Assembly (NCBI RefSeq): GCF_051020975.1
Contig: NW_027478160.1
Span: 13,972,001-14,036,000 of the forward strand
Reading direction: 5' to 3'
DNA length: 64,000 bases
Source of the DNA: Osmia lignaria lignaria
Taxonomy: Eukaryota; Arthropoda; Insecta; Hymenoptera; Megachilidae
The position numbers and the translations under genes were made by a program. Shown here piece after piece: positions 1 through 9,311 of this stretch; the first letter of the stretch is position 1, and each line of letters starts with the position of its first letter. The notes beneath the pieces are model-generated. The model did not search any database and was not told the DNA's origin. It saw only the letters and a program-made list of their open reading frames with translations.

Positions 1-295
1 CTGACGGACATATTTCGAGATATTTCTTCTTCTTGTTGTTCTTCTTCTGCACAGCTAAACTGGAAGTGGCATTTCCAGCTCGCAATAGTGCAGAGTTACC
101 TCAAAGAAAGGGGCCACGGTGTTTCTGTATCTCTATTATGCTGGTGCGGCTTCGGAACTTTTAAATATCTTGATATATCTCGAGAACTACGCATCTGATC
201 AAAAAATATCATAGAACATAAAAAGTACGAAACTTAATTCTCTACAACAAAGGTCTCTTAACATTTTGCCATAGCTCGCTTTGTTTCCGAGATAT
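1..295. repeat. 5'-truncated monomer at the left window edge
   Basis: The window opens at monomer position 28 (CTGACGGACATATTTCG). The remaining 295 nt form an otherwise ordinary monomer, with the TTCCAGCTCGCAATAGTGC class in the middle and the CTTGAT/CTCGAGAAC class at the 3' end. It carries the rare GAGTTACCTC variant shared with the monomer at 2,872, nine monomers away. Truncation is by the window, not biological. Confidence 0.97.
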
Positions 296-334
296 TTGCT
301 GATTTATCTCAAGGGAAGGGGCCTGACGGACATA

Positions 335-507
335 TTTCGAGATATTTCTTCTTCTCGTTGTTCTTCTTCTGCACAGCTAAGCTGGAAGTGGCATTTGCGG
401 CCCGCACTAGTGCAGAGTTATCTCAAAGAAAGGGGCCACGGTGTTTCTGTATCTCTATTATGTTGGTGCGGCTTCGGAACTTTTAAATATCTCGATATAT
501 CTCGAAA
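335..507. repeat. Widely spaced 11-bp inverted repeat within the monomer
   Basis: TTTCGAGATAT at 335-345 is the exact reverse complement of ATATCTCGAAA at 497-507, separated by 151 bp, about one nucleosome of DNA. A third related element, CCGAGATATTT, lies at 287-297. Monomers with the CTCGAGAAC haplotype keep 9 of 11 bp (ATATCTCGA) and gain a local TCTCGAGA palindrome instead, for example at 822-829. Confidence 0.85.
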
Positions 508-668
508 ACTACGCTTCTGATCAAAAAATATCATAGAACATAACTTGTAGGAGACATAATTCTCTACAAAAAAGGTCTCTTAACATTTTGCCATAGCTCG
601 CTTCGTTTCCGAGATATTTGCAGATATATCTCAAGGGAAGGGGCCTGACGGACATATTTCGAGATATT

Positions 669-692
669 TCTTCTTCTTGTTGTTCTTCTTCT
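669..692. repeat. 24-nt pyrimidine-rich perfect mirror repeat (one per monomer)
   Basis: The tract is built of TTC and TTG triplets, with two G residues (679 and 682) placed symmetrically about the centre between 680 and 681. Read left to right or right to left along the same strand it is identical over 24 nt. Pyrimidine-rich mirror repeats are the class of sequence able to form intramolecular triplex (H-DNA), though the two Gs weaken that. It is present in most monomers; the TCTCGTTG subtype and the zone 4 TTGTCC subtypes break the symmetry. Confidence 0.9.
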
Positions 693-703
693 GCACAGCT
701 AAA

Positions 704-722
704 CTGGAAGTGGCATTTCCAG
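704..722. repeat. Small inverted repeat CTGGAA-7-TTCCAG (F-type monomers)
   Basis: CTGGAA (704-709) and TTCCAG (717-722) are exact reverse complements around the 7-nt loop GTGGCAT. Only monomers with TTTCCAG have the hairpin; those with TTTGCGG or TTTGCAG lose it. Confidence 0.85.
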
Positions 723-940
723 CTCGCAATAGAGCAGAGTTATCTGAAAGAAAGGGGCCACGGTGTTTCTGTATCTCTATTATGTTGGTGCGGCTTCGGA
801 ACTTTTAAATATCTTGATATATCTCGAGAACTACGCATCTGATCAAAAAATATCATAGAACATAAAAAGTAGGAAACTTAATTCTCTACAAAAAAGGTCT
901 CTTAACATTTTGCCATAGCTCGCTTCGTTTCCGAGATATT

Positions 941-967
941 TGCAGATTTATCTCAAGGGAAGGGGCC
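941..967. repeat. Internal direct repeat, copy 1 (shown in one monomer)
   Basis: A 27-nt segment beginning TGCAGATTTATCTCAA and ending AAGGGGCC. It recurs 114 bp downstream in the same monomer (1,055-1,081) with 24 of 27 identical bases. The pair is present in essentially every monomer of the window. In zone 4, nine monomers carry an altered copy 1 (CAGATTCAGCTCAAAGG then AACGGGCC) while copy 2 is kept. Confidence 0.93.
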
Positions 968-1047
968 TGACGGACATATTTCGAGATATTTCTTCTTCTT
1001 GTTGTTCTTCTTCTGCACAGCTAAGCTGGAAGTGGCATTTGCGGCTC

Positions 1048-1057
1048 GCACTAGTGC
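1048..1057. repeat. 10-bp palindrome GCACTAGTGC (R-type monomers)
   Basis: A perfect 10-bp dyad containing the SpeI site ACTAGT. It occurs only in monomers of the GCGGCTCGCACTAG or GCGGCCCGCACTAG class. The other classes read GCAATAGTGC or GCAATAGAGC, so the site is a convenient physical marker of monomer class. Confidence 0.9.
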
Positions 1058-1081
1058 AGAGTTATCTCAAAGAAAGGGGCC
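1055..1081. repeat. Internal direct repeat, copy 2 (shown in one monomer)
   Basis: Second member of the 27-nt pair: TGCAGAGTTATCTCAA then AGAAAGGGGCC. It differs from copy 1 at three positions (T/G, G/A, G/A). The sequence after each copy also shares ACGG. This suggests that part of the monomer arose by an old internal duplication of about 114 bp, or that both copies are sites for the same protein. Confidence 0.93.
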
Positions 1082-2898
1082 ACGGTGTTTCTGGATCTCT
1101 ATTATGTTGGTGCGGCTTCCGAACTTTTAAATATCTCGATATATCTCGAAAACTACGCTTCTGATCAAAAAATATCATAGAACATGAATTGTAGGAAACA
1201 TAATTCTCTACAAAAAAGGTCTCTTAACATTTTGCCATAGCTCGTTTCGTTTCCGAGATATTTGCAGATATATCTCAAGGGAAGGTGCCTGACGGACATA
1301 TTTCGAGATATTTCTTCTTCTTGTTGTTCTTCTTCTGCACAGCTAAACTGGAAGTGGCATTTCCAGCTCGCAATAGTGCAGAGTTATCTCAAAGAAAGGG
1401 GCCACGGTGTTTCTGTATCTCTATTATGTTGGTGCGGCTTCGGAACTTTTAAATATCTCGATATATCTCGAAAACTACGCTTCTGATCAAAAAATATCAT
1501 AGAACATAACTTGTAGGAGACATAATTCTCTACAAAAAAGGTCTCTTAACATTTTGCCATAGCTCGCTTTGTTTCCGAGATATTTGCTGATTTATCTCAA
1601 GGGAAGGGGCCTGACGGACATATTTCGAGATATTTCTTCTTCTTGTTGTTCTTCTTCTGCACAGCTAAACTGGAAGTGGCATTTCCAGCTCGCAATAGAG
1701 CAGAGTTATCTGAAAGAAAGGGGCCACGGTGTTTCTGTATCTCTATTATGTTGGTGCGGCTTCGGAACTTTTAAATATCTTGATATATCTCGAGAACTAC
1801 GCATCTGATCAAAAAATATCATAGAACATAAAAAGTAGGAAACTTAATTCTCTACAAAAAAGGTCTCTTAACATTTTGCCATAGCTCGCTTCGTTTCCGA
1901 GATATTTGCAGATTTATCTCAAGGGAAGGGGCCTGACGGACATATTTCGAGATATTTCTTCTTCTTGTTGTTCTTCTTCTGCACAGCTAAGCTGGAAGTG
2001 GCATTTGCGGCTCGCACTAGTGCAGAGTTATCTCAAAGAAAGGGGCCACGGTGTTTCTGGATCTCTATTATGTTGGTGCGGCTTCCGAACTTTTAAATAT
2101 CTCGATATATCTCGAAAACTACGCTTCTGATCAAAAAATATCATAGAACATGAATTGTAGGAAACATAATTCTCTACAAAAAAGGTCTCTTAACATTTTG
2201 CCATAGCTCGTTTCGTTTCCGAGATATTTGCAGATATATCTCAAGGGAAGGTGCCTGACGGACATATTTCGAGATATTTCTTCTTCTTGTTGTTCTTCTT
2301 CTGCACAGCTAAACTGGAAGTGGCATTTCCAGCTCGCAATAGTGCAGAGTTATCTCAAAGAAAGGGGCCACGGTGTTTCTGTATCTCTATTATGTTGGTG
2401 CGGCTTCGGAACTTTTAAATATCTTGATATATCTCGAGAACTACGCATCTGATTAAAAAATATCATAGAACATAAAAAGTAGGAAACTTAATTCTCTACA
2501 AAAAAGGTCTCTTAACATTATGCCATAGCTCGCTTCGTTTCCGAGATATTTGCTGATTTATCTCAAGGGAAGGGGCCTGACGGACATATTTCGAGATATT
2601 TCTTCTTCTTGTTGTTCTTCTTCTGCACAGCTAAGCTGGAAGTGGCATTTGCGGCTCGCACTAGTGCAGAGTTATCTCAAAGAAAGGGGCCACGGTGTTT
2701 CAGGATCTCTGTTATGTTGGTGCGGCTTCGGAACTTTTAAATATCTCGATATATCTCGAAAACTACGCATCTGATCAAAAAATATCATAGAACATAAAAA
2801 GTAGGAAACTTAATTCTCTACAAAAAAGGTCTCTTAACATTATGCCATAGCTCGCTTCGTTTCCGAGATATTTGCTGATTTATCTCAAGGGAAGGGGC

Positions 2899-4353
2899 CT
2901 GACGGACATATTTCGAGATATTTCTTCTTCTTGTTGTTCTTCTTCTGCACACCTAAACTGGAAGTGGCATTTCCAGCTCGCAATAGTGCAGAGTTACCTC
3001 AAAGAAAGGGGCCACGGTGTTTCTGTATCTCTATTATGCTGGTGCGGCTTCGGAACTTTTAAATATCTTGATATATCTCGAGAACTACGCATCTGATGAA
3101 AAAATATCATAGAACATAAAAAGTACGAAACTTAATTCTCTACAACAAAGGTCTCTTAACATTTTGCCATAGCTCGCTTTGTTTCCGAGATATTTGCTGA
3201 TTTATCTCAAGGGAAGGGGCCTGACGGACATATTTCGAGATATTTCTTCTTCTCGTTGTTCTTCTTCTGCACAGCTAAGCTGGAAGTGGCATTTGCGGCC
3301 CGCACTAGTGCAGAGTTATCTCAAAGAAAGGGGCCACGGTGTTTCTGTATCTCTATTATGTTGGTGCGGCTTCGGAACTTTTAAATATCTCGATATATCT
3401 CGAAAACTACGCTTCTGATCAAAAAATATCATAGAACATAACTTGTAGGAGACATAATTCTCTACAAAAAAGGTCTCTTAACATTTTGCCATAGCTCGCT
3501 TCGTTTCCGAGATATTTGCAGATATATCTCAAGGGAAGGGGCCTGACGGACATATTTCGAGATATTTCTTCTTCTTGTTGTTCTTCTTCTGCACAGCTAA
3601 ACTGGAAGTGGCATTTCCAGCTCGCAATAGAGCAGAGTTATCTGAAAGAAAGGGGCCACGGTGTTTCTGTATCTCTATTATGTTGGTGCGGCTTCGGAAC
3701 TTTTAAATATCTTGATATATCTCGAGAACTACGCATCTGATCAAAAAATATCATAGAACATAAAAAGTAGGAAACTTAATTCTCTACAAAAAAGGTCTCT
3801 TAACATTTTGCCATAGCTCGCTTCGTTTCCGAGATATTTGCAGATTTATCTCAAGGGAAGGGGCCTGACGGACATATTTCGAGATATTTCTTCTTCTTGT
3901 TGTTCTTCTTCTGCACAGCTAAGCTGGAAGTGGCATTTGCGGCTCGCACTAGTGCAGAGTTATCTCAAAGAAAGGGGCCACGGTGTTTCTGGATCTCTAT
4001 TATGTTGGTGCGGCTTCCGAACTTTTAAATATCTCGATATATCTCGAAAACTACGCTTCTGATCAAAAAATATCATAGAACATGAATTGTAGGAAACATA
4101 ATTCTCTACAAAAAAGGTCTCTTAACATTTTGCCATAGCTCGTTTCGTTTCCGAGATATTTGCAGATATATCTCAAGGGAAGGTGCCTGACGGACATATT
4201 TCGAGATATTTCTTCTTCTTGTTGTTCTTCTTCTGCACAGCTAAACTGGAAGTGGCATTTCCAGCTCGCAATAGTGCAGAGTTATCTCAAAGAAAGGGGC
4301 CACGGTGTTTCTGTATCTCTATTATGTTGGTGCGGCTTCGGAACTTTTAAATA
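2899..4353. repeat. 9-monomer-offset duplication, right copy
   Basis: Partner of 1-1,455. Between the two lies a second run of the GAGCAGAG, GCTTCCGAAC and AAGGTGCCTG monomers (about 1,600-2,421) that repeats about 634-1,455 at a 966-bp offset. The left end therefore contains a 3-mer duplication nested in a 9-mer one. Confidence 0.88.
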
Positions 4354-5447
4354 TCTTGATATATCTCGAGAACTACGCATCTGATTAAAAAATATCATAG
4401 AACATAAAAAGTAGGAAACTTAATTCTCTACAAAAAAGGTCTCTTAACATTATGCCATAGCTCGCTTCGTTTCCGAGATATTTGCTGATTTATCTCAAGG
4501 GAAGGGGCCTGACGGACATATTTCGAGATATTTCTTCTTCTTGTTGTTCTTCTTCTGCACAGCTAAACTGGAAGTGGCATTTCCAGCTCGCAATAGTGCA
4601 GAGTTATCTCAAAGAAAGGGGCCACGGTGTTTCTGTATCTCTATTATGTTGGTGCGGCTTCGGAACTTTTAAATATCTTGATATATCTCGAGAACTACGC
4701 ATCTGATCAAAAAATATCATAGAACATAAAAAGTAGGAAACTTAATTCTCTACAAAAAAGCTCTCTTAACATTTTGCCATAGCTCGCTTCGTTTCCGAGA
4801 TATTTGCAGATTTATCTCAAGGGAAGGGGCCTGACGGACATATTTCGAGATATTTCTTCTTCTTGTTGTTCTTCTTCTGCACAGCTAAGCTGGAAGTGGC
4901 ATTTGCGGCTCGCACTAGTGCAGAGTTATCTCAAAGAAAGGGGCCACGGTGTTTCTGTATCTCTATTATGTTGGTGCGGCTTCGGAACTTTTAAATATCT
5001 CGATATATCTCGAAAACTACGCTTCTGATCAAAAAATATCATAGAACATAACTTGTAGGAGACATAATTCTCTACAAAAAAGGTCTCTTAACATTTTGCC
5101 ATAGCTCGCTTCGTTTCCGAGATATTTGCAGATATATCTCAAGGGAAGGGGCCTGACGGACATATTTCGAGATACTTCTTCTTCTTGTTGTTCTTCTTCT
5201 GCACAGCTAAACTGGAAGTGGCATTTCCAGCTCGCAATAGAGCAGAGTTATCTGAAAGAAAGGGGCCACGGTGTTTCTGTATCTCTATTATGTTGGTGCG
5301 GCTTCGGAACTTTTAAATATCTTGATATATCTCGAGAACTACGCATCTGATCAAAAAATATCATAGAACATAAAAAGTACGAAACTTAATTCTCTACAAA
5401 AAAGGTCTCTTAACATTTTGCCATAGCTCGCTTTGTTTCCGAGATAT

Positions 5448-8400
5448 TTGCTGATTTATCTCAAGGGAAGGGGCCTGACGGACATATTTCGAGATATTTC
5501 TTCTTCTCGTTGTTCTTTTTCTGCACAGCTAAGCTGGAAGTGGCATTTGCGGCCCGCACTAGTGCAGAGTTATCTCAAAGAAAGGGGCCACGGTGTTTCT
5601 GTATCTCTATTATGTTGGTGCGGCTTCGGAACTTTTAAATATCTCGATATATCTCGAAAACTACGCTTCTGATCAAAAAATATCATAGAACATAACTTGT
5701 AGGAGACATAATTCTCTACAAAAAAGGTCTCTTAACATTTTGCCATAGCTCGCTTCGTTTCCGAGATATTTGCAGATATATCTCAAGGGAAGGGGCCTGA
5801 CGGACATATTTCGAGATATTTCTTCTTCTTGTTGTTCTTCTTCTGCACAGCTAAACTGGAAGTGGCATTTCCAGCTCGCAATAGAGCAGAGTTATCTGAA
5901 AGAAAGGGGCCACGGTGTTTCTGTATCTCTATTATGTTGGTGCGGCTTCGGAACTTTTAAATATCTTGATATATCTCGAGAACTACGCATCTGATCAAAA
6001 AATATCATAGAACATAAAAAGTAGGAAACTTAATTCTCTACAAAAAAGGTCTCTTAACATTTTGCCATAGCTCGCTTCGTTTCCGAGATATTTGCAGATT
6101 TATCTCAAGGGAAGGGGCCTGACGGACATATTTCGAGATATTTCTTCTTCTTGTTGTTCTTCTTCTGCACAGCTAAGCTGGAAGTGGCATTTGCGGCTCG
6201 CACTAGTGCAGAGTTATCTCAAAGAAAGGGGCCACGGTGTTTCTGGATCTCTATTATGTTGGTGCGGCTTCCGAACTTTTAAATATCTCGATATATCTCG
6301 AAAACTACGCTTCTGATCAAAAAATATCATAGAACATAAATTGTAGGAAACATAATTCTCTACAAAAAAGGTCTCTTAACATTTTGCCATAGCTCGTTTC
6401 GTTTCCGAGATATTTGCAGATATATCTCAAGGGAAGGGGCCTGACGGACATATTTCGAGATATTTCTTCTTCTTGTTGTTCTTCTTCTGCACAGCTAAAC
6501 TGGAAGTGGCATTTCCAGCTCGCAATAGTGCAGAGTTATCTCAAAGAAAGGGGCCACGGTGTTTCTGTATCTCTATTATGTTGGTGCGGCTTCGGAACTT
6601 TTAAATATCTTGATATATCTCGAGAACTACGCATCTGATCAAAAAATATCATAGAACATAAAAAGTACGAAACTTAATTCTCTACAAAAAAGGTCTCTTA
6701 ACATTTTGCCATAGCTCGCTTCGTTTCCGAGATATTTGCAGATTTATCTCGAGGGAAGGGGCCTGACAGACATATTTCGAGATATTTCTTCTTCTTGTTG
6801 TTCTTCTTCTGCACAGCTAAGCTGGAAGTGGCATTTCCAGCTCGCAATAGTGCAGAGTTATCTCAAAGAAAGGGGCCACGGTGTTTCTGTATCTCTATTA
6901 TGCTGGTGCGGCTTCGGAACTTTTAAATATCTTGATATATCTCGAGAACTACGCATCTGATCAAAAAATATCATAGAACATAAAAAGTACGAAACTTAAT
7001 TCTCTACAACAAAGGTCTCTTAACATTTTGCCATAGCTCGCTTTGTTTCCGAGATATTTGCTGATTTATCTCAAGGGAAGGGGCCTGACGGACATATTTC
7101 GAGATATTTCTTCTTCTCGTTGTTCTTCTTCTGCACAGCTAAGCTGGAAGTGGCATTTGCGGCCCGCACTAGTGCAGAGTTATCTCAAAGAAAGGGGCCA
7201 CGGTGTTTCTGTATCTCTATTATGTTGGTGCGGCTTCGGAACTTTTAAATATCTCGATATATCTCGAAAACTACGCTTCTGATCAAAAAATATCATAGAA
7301 CATAACTTGTAGGAGACATAATTCTCTACAAAAAAGGTCTCTTAACATTTTGCCATAGCTCGCTTCGTTTCCGAGATATTTGCAGATATATCTCAAGGGA
7401 AGGGGCCTGACGGACATATTTCGAGATACTTCTTCTTCTTGTTGTTCTTCTTCTGCACAGCTAAACTGGAAGTGGCATTTCCAGCTCGCAATAGAGCAGA
7501 GTTATCTGAAAGAAAGGGGCCACGGTGTTTCTGTATCTCTATTATGTTGGTGCGGCTTCGGAACTTTTAAATATCTTGATATATCTCGAGAACTACGCAT
7601 CTGATCAAAAAATATCATAGAACATAAAAAGTAGGAAACTTAATTCTCTACAAAAAAGGTCTCTTAACATTTTGCCATAGCTCGCTTCGTTTCCGAGATA
7701 TTTGCAGATTTATCTCAAGGGAAGGGGCCTGACGGACATATTTCGAGATATTTCTTCTTCTTGTTGTTCTTCTTCTGCACAGCTAAGCTGGAAGTGGCAT
7801 TTGCGGCTCGCACTAGTGCAGAGTTATCTCAAAGAAAGGGGCCACGGTGTTTCTGGATCTCTATTATGTTGGTGCGGCTTCCGAACTTTTAAATATCTCG
7901 ATATATCTCGAAAACTACGCTTCTGATCAAAAAATATCATAGAACATAAATTGTAGGAAACATAATTCTCTACAAAAAAGGTCTCTTAACATTTTGCCAT
8001 AGCTCGTTTCGTTTCCGAGATATTTGCAGATATATCTCAAGGGAAGGGGCCTGACGGACATATTTCGAGATATTTCTTCTTCTTGTTGTTCTTCTTCTGC
8101 ACAGCTAAACTGGAAGTGGCATTTCCAGCTCGCAATAGTGCAGAGTTATCTCAAAGAAAGGGGCCACGGTGTTTCTGTATCTCTATTATGTTGGTGCGGC
8201 TTCGGAACTTTTAAATATCTTGATATATCTCGAGAACTACGCATCTGATCAAAAAATATCATAGAACATAAAAAGTACGAAACTTAATTCTCTACAAAAA
8301 AGGTCTCTTAACATTTTGCCAGAGCTCGCTTCGTTTCCGAGATATTTGCAGATTTATCTCGAGGGAAGGGGCCTGACAGACATATTTCGAGATATTTCTT

Positions 8401-9311
8401 CTTCTTGTTGTTCTTCTTCTGCACAGCTAAGCTGGAAGTGGCATTTGCGGCTCGCACTAGTGCAGAGTTATCTCAAAGAAAGGGGCCACGGTGTTTCTGG
8501 ATCTCTATTATGTTGGTGCGGCTTCCGAACTTTTAAATATCTCGATATATCTCGAAAACTACGCTTCTGATCAAAAAATATCATAGAACATAAATTGTAG
8601 GAAACATAATTCTCTACAAAAAAGGTCTCTTAACATTTTGCCATAGCTCGTTTCGTTTCCGAGATATTTGCAGATATATCTCAAGGGAAGGGGCCTGACG
8701 GACATATTTCGAGATATTTCTTCTTCTTGTTGTTCTTCTTCTGCACAGCTAAACTGGAAGTGGCATTTCCAGCTCGCAATAGTGCAGAGTTATCTCAAAG
8801 AAAGGGGCCACGGTGTTTCTGTATCTCTATTATGTTGGTGCGGCTTCGGAACTTTTAAATATCTTGATATATCTCGAGAACTACGCATCTGATCAAAAAA
8901 TATCATAGAACATAAAAAGTACGAAACTTAATTCTCTACAAAAAAGGTCTCTTAACATTTTGCCATAGCTCGCTTCGTTTCCGAGATATTTGCAGATTTA
9001 TCTCGAGGGAAGGGGCCTGACAGACATATTTCGAGATATTTCTTCTTCTTGTTGTTCTTCTTCTGCACAGCTAAGCTGGAAGTGGCATTTGCAGCTCGCA
9101 ATAGTGCAGAGTTATCTCAAAGAAAGGGGCCACGGTGTTTCTGTATCTCTATTATGCTGGTGCGGCTTCGGAACTTTTAAATATCTTGATATATCTCGAG
9201 AACTACGCATCTGATCAAAAAATATCATAGAACATAAAAAGTACGAAACTTAATTCTCTACAACAAAGGTCTCTTAACATTTTGCCATAGCTCGCTTTGT
9301 TTCCGAGATAT
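5448..9311. repeat. 5-mer then 7-mer versions of one higher-order unit
   Basis: Monomers at 5,448-7,057 run: TCTCGTTG type, GAGCAGAG type, GCTTCCGAAC type, F type, then TATCTCGAGGG type. The next unit, 7,058-9,311, has the same order but two additional monomers. The monomer at 8,346 explains them: its 5' part is the CGAGGG/GACAGAC type and its 3' part the GGATC/GCTTCCGAAC type, a hybrid expected from a misaligned exchange that adds exactly 644 bp. A further TCTCGTTG monomer at 9,312 starts the next unit. Confidence 0.82.

Larger units (their letters stand above)
618..939. repeat. Reference monomer, hairpin class (F type, E/I 3' haplotype)
   Basis: A representative complete monomer. In order: TTGCAGATATATC start; G-rich AAGGGAAGGGGCC; CGAGATATTT; pyrimidine-rich mirror repeat (669-692); CTGGAA/TTCCAG hairpin (704-722); second G-rich box AAAGAAAGGGGCC; GGTGCGGCTTCGGAAC; CTTGATATATCTCGAGAAC palindrome region; TGATCA followed by A6; AACATAAAAAGTAGGAAAC; TACAAAAAAGG; TTGCCATAGCTCGCTTCG; TTTCCGAGATA. 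The variant GAGCAGAGTTATCTGAAAG marks this subtype, which recurs at 1,584, 3,516, 5,126, 5,770, 7,380, 12,210, 16,396, 19,294, 22,192, 25,734 and 31,208. Confidence 0.95.
940..1261. repeat. Reference monomer, SpeI-palindrome class (R type, K/F 3' haplotype)
   Basis: A representative of the second main class. It differs from the hairpin class at linked sites: AAGCTGG for AAACTGG, TTTGCGGCTCGCACTAGTGC for TTTCCAGCTCGCAATAGTGC, CTCGAT for CTTGAT, CTCGAAAAC for CTCGAGAAC, ACGCTTCTG for ACGCATCTG, and GAATTGTAGGAAACATAAT for AAAAAGTAGGAAACTTAAT. It also has the subtype markers TTTCTGGATC and GCTTCCGAAC. The subtype recurs at 1,906, 3,838, 6,092, 7,702, 8,346 (3' part), 12,854, 16,718, 19,616, 22,836, 26,378, 28,310, 31,852 and 33,462. 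Confidence 0.95.
1..1455. repeat. 9-monomer-offset duplication, left copy
   Basis: This stretch matches 2,899-4,353 at an offset of exactly 2,898 bp. The shared rare markers are GAGTTACCTC, TACAACAAAGG, TCTCGTTG, GCGGCCCGC, GAGCAGAG, GCTTCCGAAC and CATGAATTGTAGG, in the same order. Differences noticed: G54/C2952 and C200/G3098. The match ends where 1,455 reads CTCGAT and 4,353 reads CTTGAT. Confidence 0.88.

Noticed and set aside
201..255. Phased A-tracts (A6 after TGATC, A5 in CATAAAAAG, A-run in CTACAAAAAAGG) as a curvature signal
   Set aside because: Centres are about 18 and 27 bp apart, not clear multiples of the helical repeat, and the middle tract is lost in the CTTGTAGG haplotype. This is too weak to call without a curvature calculation.
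601..617. Possible CENP-B box (CTTCGTTTCCGAGATAT)
   Set aside because: Only the first seven bases (YTTCGTT) agree with the 17-bp box. The essential central A and the CGGG part are absent, and I saw no better match elsewhere in the monomer.
787..806. Pol III B-box-like GGTGCGGCTTCGGAAC followed by TTTT, and C(TTCG)G tetraloop
   Set aside because: It deviates from the GGTTCGANNCC consensus at key positions. No A box lies at a normal distance, and the tetraloop has no stem beyond one base pair. No tRNA or SINE structure follows.
3093..3131. Hammerhead ribozyme core (CTGATGA followed by CGAAAC)
   Set aside because: CTGATGA is seen in the monomer at 2,872; the usual sequence is CTGATCA. The A-rich segment between the two boxes cannot pair to form stem II.
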